Shown piece after piece: positions 9,199-21,095 of a stretch of 64,000 nucleotides of DNA (position 1 is the first letter of the stretch; every line of letters begins with the position of its first letter). The notes under the pieces were generated by a model. That model was not told where the DNA came from. It saw nothing but the letters and a program-made list of their open reading frames with translations, and did no database searches. Source of the DNA: Mycobacterium asiaticum DSM 44297 (GTDB lineage: Bacteria; Actinomycetota; Actinomycetes; Mycobacteriales; Mycobacteriaceae); NCBI RefSeq assembly GCF_000613245.1, contig NZ_HG964937.1:502443-566442 (forward strand), given 5' to 3'. The translations under genes and the position numbers were made by a program.

Positions 9199-11039
9199 GC
9201 GCCGACGAGAAGGACCAGGCAACGCGTCAGCCCGCCAAGGATCTGCGGTTGCCCGGTTCGGTGGCCGAGATCATGGCCAGCCCACCGGGTCCCAAGGTCG
9301 GCGCGTTCTTCGACCTGGACGGGACGCTGGTAGCGGGCTTTACCGCGGTCATCCTGACCCAGGAGCGGCTGCGCCGCCGCGACATGGGCGTCGGGGAACT
9401 GCTCAGCATGATCACCGGCGCGCTGAACCACACCCTGGGGCGGATCGAGTTCGAGGACCTCATCGGCAAAGCGTCCATGGCACTGGCCGGAAGGTTGCTC
9501 ACCGATCTGGACGAGATCGGTGAGCGGCTGTTCAACCAGCGGATCGAATCCCGGATCTACCCGGAGATGCGGGAGTTGGTGCGCGCGCACGTTGCTCGCG
9601 GACACACGGTGGTACTGAGTTCCTCAGCGTTGACCATTCAGGTCAACCCGGTGGCCCGCTTCCTGGGCATCACCAACACGCTCACCAACAAGTTCGAAGT
9701 CAACGAAGACGGGTTCCTCACCGGCGGCGTGGTCAAGCCGATCCTGTGGGGACCGGGCAAAGCCGCTGCGGTGCAACAGTTTGCCGCCGAGCACGACATC
9801 GACTTGAAGGAAAGTTACTTCTACGCCGACGGCGACGAGGACGTCGCCCTGATGTATCTGGTCGGCAATCCGCGGCCCACCAACCCCGAGGGCAAGATGG
9901 CGGCCGTCGCCCGGCGGCGGGGATGGCCGATTTTGAAGTTCGAGAGCCGTGGTGGCGTCGGCCTGCGGCGGCAGATTCGCACCCTGGCGGGTTTCAGTTC
10001 CATGTTCCCGGTCGCAGCGGGCGCGGTGGGGCTGGGGCTGCTCACCCGCAACCGACGGCGCGGCGTCAACTTCTTCACGTCCAACTTCTCGGCGCTGCTG
10101 TTGGCCACCTGCGGTGTGCACCTCAACGTCATCGGACGGGAGAACCTCACCGCGCAACGTCCCGCAGTCTTTATCTTCAATCACCGCAACCAGGTTGACC
10201 CGATCATCTCCGGCGCATTGGTGAAAGACAACTGGGTCGGGGTGGGCAAGAAGGAGCTGGAGCGCGACCCCATCATGGGCACCATGGGCAAGTTGCTCGA
10301 CGGGGTGTTCATCGACCGCGACGACCCGAACTCCGCCGTGGAGACGTTGCACCAGGTGGAAGAGCGCGCCAGGAACGGGCTGTCCATCGTGATCGCCCCG
10401 GAGGGCACCCGGTTGGACACGACGGAGGTCGGGCCGTTCAAGAAGGGGCCGTTCCGCATCGCGATGGCGGTCGGAATTCCCATCGTGCCCATCGTGATTC
10501 GCAATGCCGAGATCATCGCGTCCCGCAACTCCACCACGTTGAACCCGGGCACGGTCGACGTCGCGGTGTTCCCACCGATCCCGGTGGAGGATTGGACTCT
10601 GGACACGTTGCCGGACCGCATCGCCGAGATCCGGGTGCTCTACCTGGACACGTTGGCGGATTGGCCGGTCGACGAGTTGCCCGAAGTCGCCTTGTACAAC
10701 ACGAAACCCGTGAAGAAGGCAGCCGCAAAGAAGGCGCCCGCAAAGAAGGCGGCCGCAAAGAAGGCGCCGGCCAAGAAGGCCGCCGCGAAGAAAGCCCCGG
10801 CCAAAAAGGCTCCGGCCAAGAAGGCCGCCGCGAAGAAGGCGGCTGCGAAAAAGACTGCGCCGAAGAAGGCCGGCAAGATCACCCCACGGACGACGCCCAA
10901 CAAGACCCCGCACGAATCCAGTGTCGACTTGAAAGACGATGTCCACCTTGAGGATGACGTCGTGCACAGCAACGGTGAGGCGCAACAGTCCAGTACGAAC
11001 CAGGCCGACGCCGTCGACCCGTCGACCCCTAAGCCCTGA
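9195..11039 (+). CDS. plsC: HAD phosphatase-like / 1-acylglycerol-3-phosphate acyltransferase fusion (PlsC)
   Basis: This 614-aa protein has three parts. Residues about 34-260 form a HAD-family phosphatase-like domain with DLDGT (Asp40, Asp42) and a [10 protein letters not shown] acidic motif. Residues about 290-490 form a PlsC acyltransferase with NHRNQVD (His330, Asp335; HX4D), a GVFIDRDD segment and EGTR. Residues about 505-565 are a Lys/Ala repeat ([12 protein letters not shown] type), followed by an acidic tail. It should acylate lysophosphatidic acid to phosphatidic acid at the membrane; the HAD part may be a serine-phosphate or lipid phosphatase. It overlaps the WS/DGAT gene by 4 bp and precedes plsB2 by 8 bp, so the two glycerolipid steps are encoded in sequence. 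It corresponds to Rv2483c. Confidence 0.9.
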   Translation: MSADEKDQATRQPAKDLRLPGSVAEIMASPPGPKVGAFFDLDGTLVAGFTAVILTQERLRRRDMGVGELLSMITGALNHTLGRIEFEDLIGKASMALAGRLLTDLDEIGERLFNQRIESRIYPEMRELVRAHVARGHTVVLSSSALTIQVNPVARFLGITNTLTNKFEVNEDGFLTGGVVKPILWGPGKAAAVQQFAAEHDIDLKESYFYADGDEDVALMYLVGNPRPTNPEGKMAAVARRRGWPILKFESRGGVGLRRQIRTLAGFSSMFPVAAGAVGLGLLTRNRRRGVNFFTSNFSALLLATCGVHLNVIGRENLTAQRPAVFIFNHRNQVDPIISGALVKDNWVGVGKKELERDPIMGTMGKLLDGVFIDRDDPNSAVETLHQVEERARNGLSIVIAPEGTRLDTTEVGPFKKGPFRIAMAVGIPIVPIVIRNAEIIASRNSTTLNPGTVDVAVFPPIPVEDWTLDTLPDRIAEIRVLYLDTLADWPVDELPEVALYNTKPVKKAAAKKAPAKKAAAKKAPAKKAAAKKAPAKKAPAKKAAAKKAAAKKTAPKKAGKITPRTTPNKTPHESSVDLKDDVHLEDDVVHSNGEAQQSSTNQADAVDPSTPKP

Positions 11040-11047
11040 GGACGGCC

Positions 11048-13423
11048 GTGACCCAGCCGGCCGCCGACACCAGCGCAGTCCTGACCGCCGAAGATGCGCT
11101 CGTGCTTGCGTCGATGGACACTCCTGCGGAGATGCAACTGGTCATGGAGTGGCTGCGTCAGCACCGTGCTCGGCATCCCGAGGTCAAGTTCGACGTGTTC
11201 AAGCTGCCGCCGGAGGATGCGCCACCGGGCAGTCTGACCGCGCTCGTCGAGGAATTCGAATCCGGCAGCGACCGGTCGGTCGTGCCGGTGCGGGTGTTCT
11301 GGCTGCCGGCGGCCGACCGGGGCAGAGCGGCCAAGCTGTCCGCACTGCTTCCGGGCCGGGATCCCTACCATCCCAACCAACGTCAGCAACGCCGCATTCT
11401 GCGCACCGAACCGTGGCGCGCCCGGGTGGTGGCTGGCGAATCCGCCAAGGTGTCCGAGCTTCGCCAGCAGTGGCGTGACACTACCGTCGGTGAAAACACC
11501 TCGGACTTCGCACAATTCGTCAGTCGCCGGGCGCTGCTGGCGTTGGCCCGTGCGGAATACCGGATCCTGGGGCCGCAATACAAGTCTCCTCGCCTGGTCA
11601 AGCCGGAGATGTTGGCCTCGACGCGCTTTCGTGCCGGCCTCGAAGCGATCCCCGGCGCCACCGTCGAGGAAGCCGGCAAGATGCTCGACGAATTGGCGAC
11701 CGGCTGGAGCCAGGCGTCGGTGGACGTCATCTCGGTGCTCGGCCGGTTGCTGAGCCGCGGTTTTGATCCTGAGTTCGACTACGACGAGTATCAGGTTGCC
11801 GCTATGCGCGCCGCCCTGGAAGCGCACCCGGCCGTGCTGCTGTTCTCGCACCGGTCCTACATTGACGGCGCCGTTGTGCCGGTGGCGATGCAGGACAACC
11901 GGTTACCGCCGGTGCACATGTTCGGCGGGATCAACCTGTCCTTCGGTGTGATGGGACCGCTGATGCGTCGCTCCGGGACGATCTTCATTCGGCGCAACAT
12001 CGGCGACAACCCGCTGTACAAGTACGTGCTCAAGGAGTACGTGGGCTACATCGTCGAGAAGCGGTTCAACCTGAGCTGGTCCATCGAAGGTACCCGGTCG
12101 CGGACCGGAAAGATGTTGCCCCCCAAGCTCGGTCTGATGAGCTATGTCGCCGACGCCTATCTGGATGGCCGCAGTGACGACATTCTGTTGCAGGGCGTGT
12201 CGATCTGCTTCGACCAGTTGCACGAGATCGCCGAGTATGCCGCGTACGCCCAGGGCGCCGAGAAGACGCCCGAAGGTTTCAGCTGGCTCTACAACTTCAT
12301 CAAGGCCCAGGGTGAACGCAACTACGGCAAGATCTATGTCCGCTTCCCCGAAGCGGTTTCGATGCGCCAGTACCTCGGCCCGCCCAACGGTCCGCTGGCC
12401 CGCGATGAAGCGGCCAAACGGCTTGCGCTGCAGAAGATGTCGTTCGAGGTGGCGTGGCGGATTCTGCAGTCCACCCCGGTGACGGCGACCGGCCTGGTAT
12501 CCGCACTGCTGCTGACCACTAGGGGACTGGCGCTCACTCTGGATCAGCTGCACCACACGTTGCAGGAGTCGCTGGACTACCTCGACCGCAAACAGACCCC
12601 CGTGTCCACCAGTGCATTGCGGCTGCGCTCGCGCGAGGGTGTGGGTGCGGCGGTGGACGCATTGTCCAACGGCCACCCGATAACTCGAGTCGACAGCGGC
12701 CGGGAGCCGGTGTGGTACATCGCCCCGGAAGACGAACACGCAGCGGCGTTCTACCGGAACTCGGTGATCCACGCATTCCTGGAGACCTCGATCGTCGAGC
12801 TGGCCCTGGCGCACGCCCGGCATGCCGCCGGTGACCGGGTCGAGGCGTTCTGGGCGCAGGCGATGCGGCTGCGCGACCTGCTGAAGTTCGATTTTTACTT
12901 CGCAGACTCGGCGGCGTTCCGGGACAACATCGCCCGGGAGATGGCGTGGCACCAGGATTGGGAAGCCCACGTGGCGGCCGGGGGCGATGAGATCGAAAAG
13001 ATCCTGTACGCCAAGCGGCCGTTGATCTCCGAAGCGATGCTGCGGGTGTTCTTCGAGGCCTACGAGATCGTCGCCGACGTGCTGCGCGACGCGCCGCCCG
13101 ACATCGGTCCGAAGGAGTTGACCAACCTGGCGCTCGGGGTGGGTCGTCAGTATGTCGCGCAGGGACGGGTGCGCAGCAGTGAGTCGGTGTCGACGCTGTT
13201 GTTCGCCACCGCCCGCCAGGTCGTGACCGATCAGGACCTGATCGCGCCCGCGCCGGACCTGTTCGAGCGCCGCACCGCCTTCCGGCGCGAATTGCGCGAC
13301 ATCCTGGGTGACTTCACCTACGTGGGTCAGATCGCCCGAAATCGATTCGTCGAGCGGGAGGTCGAAGCACGCCGGCAGCGGCTGCACCCACAGCGTGAGT
13401 CGGGCAGCGCCACGCCCGCCTGA
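11048..13423 (+). CDS. plsB2: Glycerol-3-phosphate 1-O-acyltransferase PlsB2
   Basis: At 791 aa this is a full-length PlsB-type enzyme. It catalyses the first committed step of glycerophospholipid and triacylglycerol synthesis, acylation of glycerol-3-phosphate. Motifs appear in the usual order: SHRSYID with His268 and Asp273 (HX4D), [19 protein letters not shown], and [13 protein letters not shown]. The C-terminal 350 residues form the helical extension typical of long PlsB proteins. The GTG start at 11048 lies 8 bp after plsC, and the WS/DGAT-plsC-plsB2 order suggests one operon. It matches Rv2482c. An insertion element follows the M. tuberculosis copy as I remember it; here ssbB follows after 145 bp. 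Confidence 0.93.
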   Translation: MTQPAADTSAVLTAEDALVLASMDTPAEMQLVMEWLRQHRARHPEVKFDVFKLPPEDAPPGSLTALVEEFESGSDRSVVPVRVFWLPAADRGRAAKLSALLPGRDPYHPNQRQQRRILRTEPWRARVVAGESAKVSELRQQWRDTTVGENTSDFAQFVSRRALLALARAEYRILGPQYKSPRLVKPEMLASTRFRAGLEAIPGATVEEAGKMLDELATGWSQASVDVISVLGRLLSRGFDPEFDYDEYQVAAMRAALEAHPAVLLFSHRSYIDGAVVPVAMQDNRLPPVHMFGGINLSFGVMGPLMRRSGTIFIRRNIGDNPLYKYVLKEYVGYIVEKRFNLSWSIEGTRSRTGKMLPPKLGLMSYVADAYLDGRSDDILLQGVSICFDQLHEIAEYAAYAQGAEKTPEGFSWLYNFIKAQGERNYGKIYVRFPEAVSMRQYLGPPNGPLARDEAAKRLALQKMSFEVAWRILQSTPVTATGLVSALLLTTRGLALTLDQLHHTLQESLDYLDRKQTPVSTSALRLRSREGVGAAVDALSNGHPITRVDSGREPVWYIAPEDEHAAAFYRNSVIHAFLETSIVELALAHARHAAGDRVEAFWAQAMRLRDLLKFDFYFADSAAFRDNIAREMAWHQDWEAHVAAGGDEIEKILYAKRPLISEAMLRVFFEAYEIVADVLRDAPPDIGPKELTNLALGVGRQYVAQGRVRSSESVSTLLFATARQVVTDQDLIAPAPDLFERRTAFRRELRDILGDFTYVGQIARNRFVEREVEARRQRLHPQRESGSATPA

Positions 13424-13568
13424 CCGCCAATTCATCCACAGTCGCGGCCTTGTCCACAGGTTCGCCCCGGCCTCGGTGCTGCGCGGCCCGGTTCGTCGGT
13501 GGCCGCGGGCTGAATGGGCTCAACACCAAGCACGACGAAGCAACTTCGCGGAAGGAAACTGAGCCCAC

Positions 13569-14048
13569 ATGTTCGAGACACCGTTCACCATCGTCGGTCA
13601 CATCGTCACCGATCCCCAGCGCCGGCAAGTCGGCAATGAGGAGCTGATCAAATTCCGGGTGGCGAGCAATTCCCGCCGTCGCACCAGCGAAGGCGGCTGG
13701 GAGCCGGGCAACTCGCTGTTCGTCACCGTCAACTGCTGGGGCCGGCTGGTCACCGGCGTGGGGGCGGCACTGGGCAAGGGCGCACCGGTGATCGCCTACG
13801 GCCACCTCTACACCAGCGAGTACGAGGATCGCGACGGCAATCCCCGTTCGTCGACCGAAATGCGGGCGATCGCGGTGGGGCCGGACCTGGCGCGCACCAT
13901 CGCCCGCATCGAAAAGCAGCGTTACACCGGTCCTGCTCCCGAAGCGGCTCCCACCGCCGAGGCAGGCACCGATGTCGGCGGCAGCAACCACCCCGGCCAG
14001 GCCGGAGACCCTGCCGCAGGACCCGGTGCGTTGCCACTGTCGGCCTAG
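13569..14048 (+). CDS. ssbB: Single-stranded DNA-binding protein paralogue SsbB
   Basis: The 159-aa protein has an N-terminal OB-fold (residues about 1-110: TIVGHIVTDPQRR, FRVASNSRRR, FVTVNCWGRLV, ALGKGAPVIAYGHLYTSEYE). A disordered Pro/Ala/Gly-rich tail follows. The tail ends in PLSA rather than the acidic DDDIPF tip of the replicative SSB, so it probably lacks the usual partner-binding motif. It corresponds to the second mycobacterial SSB (SsbB, Rv2478c), thought to act in repair, recombination or stress. ATG 13569 follows an AAGGAAACTGAG purine-rich site. Its 3' end lies 68 bp before ettA. Confidence 0.87.
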   Translation: MFETPFTIVGHIVTDPQRRQVGNEELIKFRVASNSRRRTSEGGWEPGNSLFVTVNCWGRLVTGVGAALGKGAPVIAYGHLYTSEYEDRDGNPRSSTEMRAIAVGPDLARTIARIEKQRYTGPAPEAAPTAEAGTDVGGSNHPGQAGDPAAGPGALPLSA

Positions 14049-14115
14049 CGTTTCCTGGCGGTGCATAGGATGGGCCGCGGATATTTCCGAAACATCAGAA
14101 AGGCAACACCGCGGC

Positions 14116-15792
14116 ATGGCTGAGTTCATCTACACGATGAAGAAGGTCCGCAAGGCGCATGGCGACAAGGTGATTCTCGACGACGTGACGTTGAGCTTCT
14201 ACCCGGGCGCCAAGATCGGCGTCGTCGGCCCCAACGGGGCCGGAAAGTCGAGCGTCTTGCGGATCATGGCCGGACTGGACAAGCCGAACAACGGTGACGC
14301 CTTCCTGGCCAACGACGCGACCGTCGGCATCCTGCTTCAGGAGCCGCCGCTGAACGAGGAAAAGACCGTCCGCGGCAACGTCGAGGAGGGTTTGGGCGAG
14401 ATCAAGGTCAAGCTCGACCGCTTCAACGAAGTCGCCGAGCTGATGGCCACCGACTACTCCGACGAGTTGATGGAGGAGATGGGCCGCCTGCAGGAGGACC
14501 TGGACCACGCCGACGCGTGGGACCTGGACTCTCAGCTCGAGCAGGCCATGGACGCCCTGCGTTGCCCGCCGCCGGACGAGCCGGTGACCAACCTCTCCGG
14601 CGGTGAACGGCGCCGGGTCGCGCTCTGCAAGCTGCTGCTGTCCAAGCCCGACTTGCTTCTGCTCGACGAGCCGACCAACCACCTGGATGCGGAAAGCGTG
14701 CAGTGGCTAGAGCAGCACCTGGCCAGTTACGCCGGCGCGATCCTGGCGGTCACCCACGACCGCTATTTCCTGGACAACGTGGCCGAATGGATCCTCGAGC
14801 TCGACCGCGGACGCGCCTATCCCTACGAAGGCAACTACTCGACCTACCTGGAGAAAAAGGCCGAGCGGATCGCGGTTCAGGGTCGCAAGGACGCCAAACT
14901 GCAGAAGCGCCTGCAAGAAGAGTTGGCGTGGGTCCGCTCCGGCGCCAAGGCCCGACAGGCCAAGAGCAAGGCCCGCTTGCAGCGCTACGAGGAGATGGCC
15001 GCCGAGGCGGAGAAGACGCGCAAGCTCGACTTCGAGGAGATCCAGATCCCGGTCGGACCTCGTCTGGGCTCGGTGGTGGTCGAGGTCGACCATCTCGACA
15101 AGGGCTTCGAGGGCCGCACCTTGATCAAGGATCTGTCCTTCACCCTGCCTCGCAACGGCATCGTGGGCGTGATCGGGCCCAACGGTGTCGGCAAGACCAC
15201 GCTGTTCAAGACCATCGTCGGGTTGGAGGAGCCGGACAGCGGCACCGTAAAGGTCGGCGAGACCGTCAAGCTCAGCTACGTCGACCAGACCCGCGCCGGC
15301 ATTGACCCGAAGAAGACGGTGTGGCAGGTGGTTTCCGACGGCCTGGACTACATCGAGGTCGGGCAGACCGAGGTGCCGTCGCGCGCGTATGTGTCGGCGT
15401 TCGGGTTCAAGGGGCCCGACCAGCAGAAACCTGCGGGCGTGCTGTCCGGTGGCGAGCGCAACAGGCTGAACCTGGCCCTGACCCTCAAGCAGGGCGGAAA
15501 CCTGATTCTGCTCGACGAACCGACCAACGACCTGGACGTCGAGACGCTGAGCTCGCTGGAAAACGCGCTGGTGAATTTCCCGGGCTGCGCCGTGGTGATC
15601 TCCCACGACCGCTGGTTTCTCGACCGGACCTGCACGCACATCCTCGCGTGGGAGGGTGACGCCGACAACGAGGCCAAATGGTTCTGGTTCGAGGGCAACT
15701 TCGGTGCGTACGAGGAGAACAAGGTGGAGCGGTTGGGCGCCGACGCGGCGCGTCCGCACCGCGTGACCCACCGCAAGCTGACACGGGACTAG
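14116..15792 (+). CDS. ettA: Energy-dependent translational throttle protein EttA (ABC-F ATPase)
   Basis: The 558-aa protein has two ABC ATPase domains and no membrane part. Domain 1 has Walker A GPNGAGKS (38-45), signature LSGGERRR and LLLDEPTNHLD. Domain 2 has GPNGVGKT, LSGGERNR and LLDEPTNDLD. The linker is charged and helical (KARQAKSKARLQRYEEMA), as in the ABC-F P-site interaction motif. EttA binds the ribosomal E site and gates the first elongation step according to ADP/ATP. ATG 14116 gives the same length I recall for Rv2477c and follows AAAGGCAAC; a longer in-frame extension to 13972 overlaps ssbB and lacks support. gdh starts 54 bp downstream. Confidence 0.93.
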   Translation: MAEFIYTMKKVRKAHGDKVILDDVTLSFYPGAKIGVVGPNGAGKSSVLRIMAGLDKPNNGDAFLANDATVGILLQEPPLNEEKTVRGNVEEGLGEIKVKLDRFNEVAELMATDYSDELMEEMGRLQEDLDHADAWDLDSQLEQAMDALRCPPPDEPVTNLSGGERRRVALCKLLLSKPDLLLLDEPTNHLDAESVQWLEQHLASYAGAILAVTHDRYFLDNVAEWILELDRGRAYPYEGNYSTYLEKKAERIAVQGRKDAKLQKRLQEELAWVRSGAKARQAKSKARLQRYEEMAAEAEKTRKLDFEEIQIPVGPRLGSVVVEVDHLDKGFEGRTLIKDLSFTLPRNGIVGVIGPNGVGKTTLFKTIVGLEEPDSGTVKVGETVKLSYVDQTRAGIDPKKTVWQVVSDGLDYIEVGQTEVPSRAYVSAFGFKGPDQQKPAGVLSGGERNRLNLALTLKQGGNLILLDEPTNDLDVETLSSLENALVNFPGCAVVISHDRWFLDRTCTHILAWEGDADNEAKWFWFEGNFGAYEENKVERLGADAARPHRVTHRKLTRD

Positions 15793-15846
15793 TGTCAGGT
15801 CCGGCACTAGCCCAGCGGTACCCGTCGCGAGTGGGGAGCAATCGGC

Positions 15847-18800
15847 ATGACGATCGATCCCGGAGCAAGAGATGACGTCGCGGCGTGGAGCACCTTCACG
15901 CAGCGATCCGGAATACCGGACTGGGTATCGAAGGCGTACATCGACAGCTATCGCGGATCGCACGACCGCGAACCGGGTTCGCCGGATCCCGCCTCAGCAC
16001 TGGTAACGCCCGCGATCGTAGATGCTCACCGCCGGCTCGCCGAGCACCGGCCGGCCGGTGAGAGCTCCGTGGCGGTGTACCCGGCCGACGACCCCGGCGG
16101 GTTCGGGCCAGCGCTTCAAGTGGTCACCGACCAGGGCAGCATGCTGATGGATTCGGTCACCGTGCTGCTGCACCGGCTTGGCCTGTCCTACACGGCGATC
16201 CTCACGCCGGTTTTCGAGGTCCGCCGCGATTCCGCGGGCGAGATACAGCGGGTCGAGCCGAAGTCCGATGATTCCTCGCCCTACGCCGGCGAGGCCTGGA
16301 TCCACGTTCAGCTGTCCCCTGCGGTGGACAGCAAGGTGCTCGCGGAGGCGGAACGGCTGTTGCCCAAGGTGCTGGCGGACGTGCAGCGCGTCGCCACCGA
16401 CGCGTCGGCGTTGATCGCCACCTTGAGTGAGGTCGCCGCCGACGTCGAGAACGACCCCGAGGGCCATTACCAGGCACCCGACCGGCAGGATGTGGCGGCG
16501 CTGCTGCGCTGGTTGAACGACGGCAATTTCCTGCTGCTGGGTTATCAGCGCACCGAAGTGCAAGACGGCTTGGTCGTTGGTGACGGGTCGAGCGGCCTGG
16601 GTGTGCTGCGGGCGCGGTCCGGTACCCGGCCCCGGCTCACGGACGAGTCCAAACTGCTCGTGTTGGCTCAGGCGGCGGTGGGCAGCTATTTGCGCTACGG
16701 CGCCTACCCGTACGCCATCGCCGTGCGCGAATACGCCGACGGCGCTCAAGGCGGCGCCGGCACGGTCTACGAGCACCGCTTCGTCGGCTTGTTCACAGTC
16801 GCCGCGATGAACGCCGACGTGTTGGAGATCCCGACCATCTCGCACCGGGTTCGCGACGCGTTGACGCTGGCCGGCAGCGACCCCAGCCACCCGGGCCAGC
16901 TGCTGCTCGACGTCATCCAGACCGTCCCGCGACCGGAGCTGTTCACCCTCAGCGCCGAGCGGCTGCTGACAATGGCCAAGGCCGTTGTCGATATGGGATC
17001 CCAGCGGCGCGCGCTGCTGTTCCTGCGCGCCGACCGGCTCCAGTTCTTCGTCTCCTGCCTGGTGTATCTGCCGCGCGACCGCTACACCACCGCGGTGCGC
17101 TTGCAGATCGAGGACATCCTGGTCCGCGAGTTCGGCGGGACGAGGTTGGAGTTCACCGCGCGGGTCAGCGAATCCCCTTGGGCGTTAATGCATTTCATGG
17201 TTCGGCTGCCCACCGACGATCCGAATCCGCGGCCCGTCGACGTGTCGGAGGCGAACCGCACCCGTATCCAGGCGCTGCTCAGCGAGGCCGCCCGGACCTG
17301 GGGTGACCGCCTCGCCGCCGCAGCGCCGACGGATTCGGTCACCCATGCCGATGCCGAGCACTATGCGAGCGCCTTCTCCGAGGCCTACAAGCAGGTGGTC
17401 ACCCCCGCCGAAGCCATCGACGACATCGCCGTCATCAAGGAGCTCAGCGACGACTCGGTCAAGCTGGTGTTCTCCGACCGTGACGAGCAGGGCGTCGCGC
17501 AGCTGACCTGGTTCCTGGGCGGCCGCACCGCCTCGCTCAGCCAGTTGCTGCCGATGCTGCAGAGCATGGGCGTCGTGGTGCTCGAAGAGCGCCCGTTCAC
17601 CGTCACCCGGCCCGACGGGCTGCTGGTCTGGATCTACCAGTTCAAGATCGTGCCGCATCCGACCATCCCGTTGGCGGCATCGGACGCAGAGCGCGAGGCG
17701 GGTGCGCAACGATTCGCCGAAGCCGTCACCGCCATCTGGCAAGGCCGCGTGGAGATCGACCGGTTCAACGAACTGGTGATGCGCGCCGGGCTGACCTGGC
17801 AGCAGGTGGTGCTGCTGCGCGCCTACGCGAAATACCTGCGACAGGCCAACTTTCCCTATTCCCAGTCCTACATCGAGACGGTGCTCAACGATCACCCCTC
17901 CACGGCACGGTCACTGATCGCCTTGTTCGAAGCCCTTTTCGACCCCAGCTCCGCCGGCAGCGGCCGCGATGCGCAAGTCGCGGCGGCCGCGGTCGCCGCG
18001 GACATCGACGCGTTGGTGAGCCTGGACACCGACCGCATCCTGCGGGCGTTCGCCTCGCTGGTCCAGGCGACGCTGCGCACCAATTACTTTGTCACCCGCC
18101 CTGATTCGGCTCGCAGCCGAAATGTGCTCTCGGTCAAGCTGAACGCGCAACTCATTGACGAACTGCCGCTGCCACGGCCCAAATTCGAAATCTTCATCTA
18201 TTCGCCCCGCGTCGAAGGCGTACACCTGCGGTTCGGCCCGGTCGCTCGCGGTGGACTGCGCTGGTCTGACCGCCGCGACGACTTTCGCACCGAGATTCTG
18301 GGCCTGGTCAAGGCCCAGGCGGTCAAGAACGCCGTCATCGTCCCGGTCGGTGCCAAGGGCGGCTTCGTCGTGAAGCGTCCGCCCCTGCCGACCGGCGATC
18401 CCGCCGACGACCGCGACGCCAGCCGCGCCGAGGGCGTCGCCTGCTATCAGCTGTTCATCTCCGGACTGCTCGACGTCACCGACAACGTCGACCACGCCAC
18501 CAAGGCCGTCCATCCGCCGCCCGGGGTGGTGCGCCGCGACGGCGACGACGCCTACCTGGTGGTGGCGGCGGACAAGGGCACCGCCACCTTCTCCGATATC
18601 GCCAACGACGTTGCGAAGTCCTATGGGTTCTGGCTCGGCGATGCGTTCGCGTCCGGGGGGTCGGTCGGCTACGACCACAAGGCCATGGGTATCACCGCGA
18701 AAGGCGCCTGGGAGGCGGTCAAGCGCCACTTCCGCGAGATCGGCGTGGACACCCAGACCGAGGACTTCACCGTCGTCGGCGTCGGTGACATGAGCGGCGA

Positions 18801-20685
18801 CGTATTCGGCAACGGCATGCTGTTGAGCAAACACATCCGGCTGATCGCCGCGTTCGACCACCGGCACATCTTTCTCGACCCCGACCCCGACGCGGCCTCG
18901 TCATGGTTGGAACGCAAGCGGATGTTCGACCTGCCGCGGTCCAGCTGGGACGACTACGAAAAGTCGCTGATCAGCGCTGGCGGCGGGGTGTACAGCCGCG
19001 AACAGAAGGCCATTCCGATCAGCCCGCAGGTCCGCGAAGCCCTCGGCATCGACGGCGACGTGCAGGAAATGGCCCCGCCCAACCTGATTCGCGCGATTCT
19101 TCAGGCGCCGGTCGACCTGCTGTTCAACGGCGGCATCGGCACCTACATCAAGGCCGAGGCCGAATCGGATGCCGATGTCGGCGACCGCGCCAACGACCCG
19201 GTGCGCGTCAACGCAAGCCAGGTGCGCGCGAAAGTCATCGGTGAAGGCGGCAACCTCGGCGTGACCGCCCTGGGCCGAGTGGAATTCGACCTGTCCGGCG
19301 GGCGGATCAACACCGACGCGCTCGACAACTCCGCCGGTGTCGACTGCTCCGACCACGAGGTCAACATCAAGATCCTGATCGACTCGCTGGTCACCGCGGG
19401 CAAGGTCAAGGCCGAGGAACGCAAGCAGCTGCTCGAGTCGATGACCGACGAGGTCGCCACTCTGGTACTCACCGACAACGAGGACCAGAACGACCTGATG
19501 GGCACCAGCCGCGCCAACGCGGCCAGCCTGCTTCCGGTGCACGCCGACCAGATCAAGTACCTCGTCGCCGAGCGCGGTGTCAACCGGGAACTCGAAGCCC
19601 TGCCGTCAGAGAAGGAGATCGTCCGGCGCACCGAGGCCGGGATCGGCCTCACGTCGCCCGAATTGGCGACGTTGATGGCTCACGTCAAGCTTGGCCTCAA
19701 AGAGGAATTGCTGAAAACCGAACTGCCCGACCAGGACGTCTTCGCATCGCGCCTGCCCTATTACTTCCCCACGCCGCTGCGGGAACGGTTCACCCCAGAG
19801 ATCCGGGGACACCAGCTGCGCCGCGAAATCGTCACGACCATGCTGGTCAACGACATGGTGGACACCGCGGGCATCAGCTACGCCTACCGGATCGCCGAGG
19901 ACGTCGGCGTCACACCGATCGACGCCGTGCGCACCTACGCGGCCACCAACGCCATCTTCGGCGTCGGACACACCTGGCGGCGCATCCGCGCGGCCAATCT
20001 GCCGGTCGCCCTGTCCGACCGGTTGACCCTGGACACCCGCCGGCTGATCGACCGCGCCGGTCGCTGGCTGCTCAACTACCGCCCTCAACCACTGGCCGTC
20101 GGCGCCGAGATCAACCGCTTCGCCGCGAAAGTCAAGGCGCTGACCCCACACATGTCGGAGTGGCTGCGCGGCGACGACAAGGCCATCGTCGAGAAGGAGG
20201 CCGCGGAGTTCACCGCGCAGGGCGCCCCGCCGGATCTGGCCTACCGGGTCGCCGCCGGACTGTACCGCTACAGCCTGCTCGACATCATCGACATCGCCGA
20301 CATCACCGAAATCGAGACGGCCGAGGTCGCTGACACTTATTTCGCGCTGATGGACCGGCTGGGCACCGACTCGCTGCTCACCGCGGTGTCCGAACTGCCG
20401 CGCAACGACCGCTGGCACTCCTTGGCGCGCTTGGCCATTCGCGACGACATCTACGCCTCGCTGCGGTCGTTGTGCTTCGACGTGCTCGCGGTGGGCGAGC
20501 CCGACGAGAGCGGCGAGCAGAAGATCGCCGAGTGGGAACACATCAGCGCCTCCCGGGTGGAGCGGGCACGCCGCACCCTCGACGAAATCCGGGAGAGCGG
20601 CGCGACGGATCTCGCGACCCTGTCGGTGGCGGCGCGGCAAATCCGGCGCATGACGCGAACCAGCGGTCGAGGTTCGTCGGGGTGA
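15847..20685 (+). CDS. gdh: Large NAD-specific glutamate dehydrogenase (L180 class)
   Basis: This 1612-aa protein is of the large NAD-GDH class, which deaminates glutamate to 2-oxoglutarate. The long N-terminal half carries ACT-like regulatory regions. The catalytic core (roughly residues 760-1250) includes [57 protein letters not shown] and [10 protein letters not shown] helical C-terminal region follows. In mycobacteria this enzyme (Rv2476c, about 1620 aa) is regulated post-translationally by GarA. The complete length and motif set suggest an active enzyme. The next gene starts inside its stop codon (GTGA overlap), so a downstream thioesterase is translationally coupled. Confidence 0.95.
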   Translation: MTIDPGARDDVAAWSTFTQRSGIPDWVSKAYIDSYRGSHDREPGSPDPASALVTPAIVDAHRRLAEHRPAGESSVAVYPADDPGGFGPALQVVTDQGSMLMDSVTVLLHRLGLSYTAILTPVFEVRRDSAGEIQRVEPKSDDSSPYAGEAWIHVQLSPAVDSKVLAEAERLLPKVLADVQRVATDASALIATLSEVAADVENDPEGHYQAPDRQDVAALLRWLNDGNFLLLGYQRTEVQDGLVVGDGSSGLGVLRARSGTRPRLTDESKLLVLAQAAVGSYLRYGAYPYAIAVREYADGAQGGAGTVYEHRFVGLFTVAAMNADVLEIPTISHRVRDALTLAGSDPSHPGQLLLDVIQTVPRPELFTLSAERLLTMAKAVVDMGSQRRALLFLRADRLQFFVSCLVYLPRDRYTTAVRLQIEDILVREFGGTRLEFTARVSESPWALMHFMVRLPTDDPNPRPVDVSEANRTRIQALLSEAARTWGDRLAAAAPTDSVTHADAEHYASAFSEAYKQVVTPAEAIDDIAVIKELSDDSVKLVFSDRDEQGVAQLTWFLGGRTASLSQLLPMLQSMGVVVLEERPFTVTRPDGLLVWIYQFKIVPHPTIPLAASDAEREAGAQRFAEAVTAIWQGRVEIDRFNELVMRAGLTWQQVVLLRAYAKYLRQANFPYSQSYIETVLNDHPSTARSLIALFEALFDPSSAGSGRDAQVAAAAVAADIDALVSLDTDRILRAFASLVQATLRTNYFVTRPDSARSRNVLSVKLNAQLIDELPLPRPKFEIFIYSPRVEGVHLRFGPVARGGLRWSDRRDDFRTEILGLVKAQAVKNAVIVPVGAKGGFVVKRPPLPTGDPADDRDASRAEGVACYQLFISGLLDVTDNVDHATKAVHPPPGVVRRDGDDAYLVVAADKGTATFSDIANDVAKSYGFWLGDAFASGGSVGYDHKAMGITAKGAWEAVKRHFREIGVDTQTEDFTVVGVGDMSGDVFGNGMLLSKHIRLIAAFDHRHIFLDPDPDAASSWLERKRMFDLPRSSWDDYEKSLISAGGGVYSREQKAIPISPQVREALGIDGDVQEMAPPNLIRAILQAPVDLLFNGGIGTYIKAEAESDADVGDRANDPVRVNASQVRAKVIGEGGNLGVTALGRVEFDLSGGRINTDALDNSAGVDCSDHEVNIKILIDSLVTAGKVKAEERKQLLESMTDEVATLVLTDNEDQNDLMGTSRANAASLLPVHADQIKYLVAERGVNRELEALPSEKEIVRRTEAGIGLTSPELATLMAHVKLGLKEELLKTELPDQDVFASRLPYYFPTPLRERFTPEIRGHQLRREIVTTMLVNDMVDTAGISYAYRIAEDVGVTPIDAVRTYAATNAIFGVGHTWRRIRAANLPVALSDRLTLDTRRLIDRAGRWLLNYRPQPLAVGAEINRFAAKVKALTPHMSEWLRGDDKAIVEKEAAEFTAQGAPPDLAYRVAAGLYRYSLLDIIDIADITEIETAEVADTYFALMDRLGTDSLLTAVSELPRNDRWHSLARLAIRDDIYASLRSLCFDVLAVGEPDESGEQKIAEWEHISASRVERARRTLDEIRESGATDLATLSVAARQIRRMTRTSGRGSSG

Positions 20686-21095
20686 GCATCGGATACGTCG
20701 CAGCGGTGCCGGTGCGCTGGTCGGACATCGACATGTACCAGCACGTCAACCACGCCACCATGGTCACGATCCTGGAAGAGTCGCGGGTGCCGTTCCTCAG
20801 CGAGCCCTTCGGCGCCGACATCACCACGATCGGCCTGCTGATCGCCGACGTGCGGGTGACCTACAAAGACCAACTGCGGCTGGCCGATTCGCCGCTGCAG
20901 GTGACCATCTGGACCAAGCGGCTGCGGGCCGTCGACTTCACCCTGGGTTACGAAGTGCGATCGGTGAACGCCGACCCGGAGTCCAAGCCCGCCGTCATCG
21001 CCGAGTCGCAGCTGGCCGCCGTGCACATCAAGGAGCAACGGCTCGTGAGACTGTCGCCGCATCACCGGGAGTACCTGCAGCGGTGGATTCGGTAG
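20682..21095 (+). CDS. Hotdog-fold acyl-CoA thioesterase (4HBT type)
   Basis: The 137-aa protein is a single hotdog domain. Its N-terminal motif [13 protein letters not shown] carries the Asp15/Asp17 residues expected in 4-hydroxybenzoyl-CoA thioesterase-like enzymes. The family hydrolyses acyl-CoA thioesters; the substrate here is unknown. GTG 20682 overlaps the gdh stop (GTGA), the usual form of translational coupling in this window, and gives a product of the length I recall for Rv2475c. The 3' end overlaps the next gene by 13 bp, so gdh, this gene and the next are probably one transcript. Confidence 0.85.
   Translation: MSIGYVAAVPVRWSDIDMYQHVNHATMVTILEESRVPFLSEPFGADITTIGLLIADVRVTYKDQLRLADSPLQVTIWTKRLRAVDFTLGYEVRSVNADPESKPAVIAESQLAAVHIKEQRLVRLSPHHREYLQRWIR

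Noticed and set aside
9624..10985. 453-codon frame antisense to plsC
   Set aside because: Shadow; its leucine/arginine repeat is the reverse complement of the Lys/Ala tail.
13972..14115. N-terminal extension of ettA by 48 codons
   Set aside because: Overlaps ssbB, has no ABC-F similarity, and ATG 14116 has a ribosome-binding site and gives the family length.
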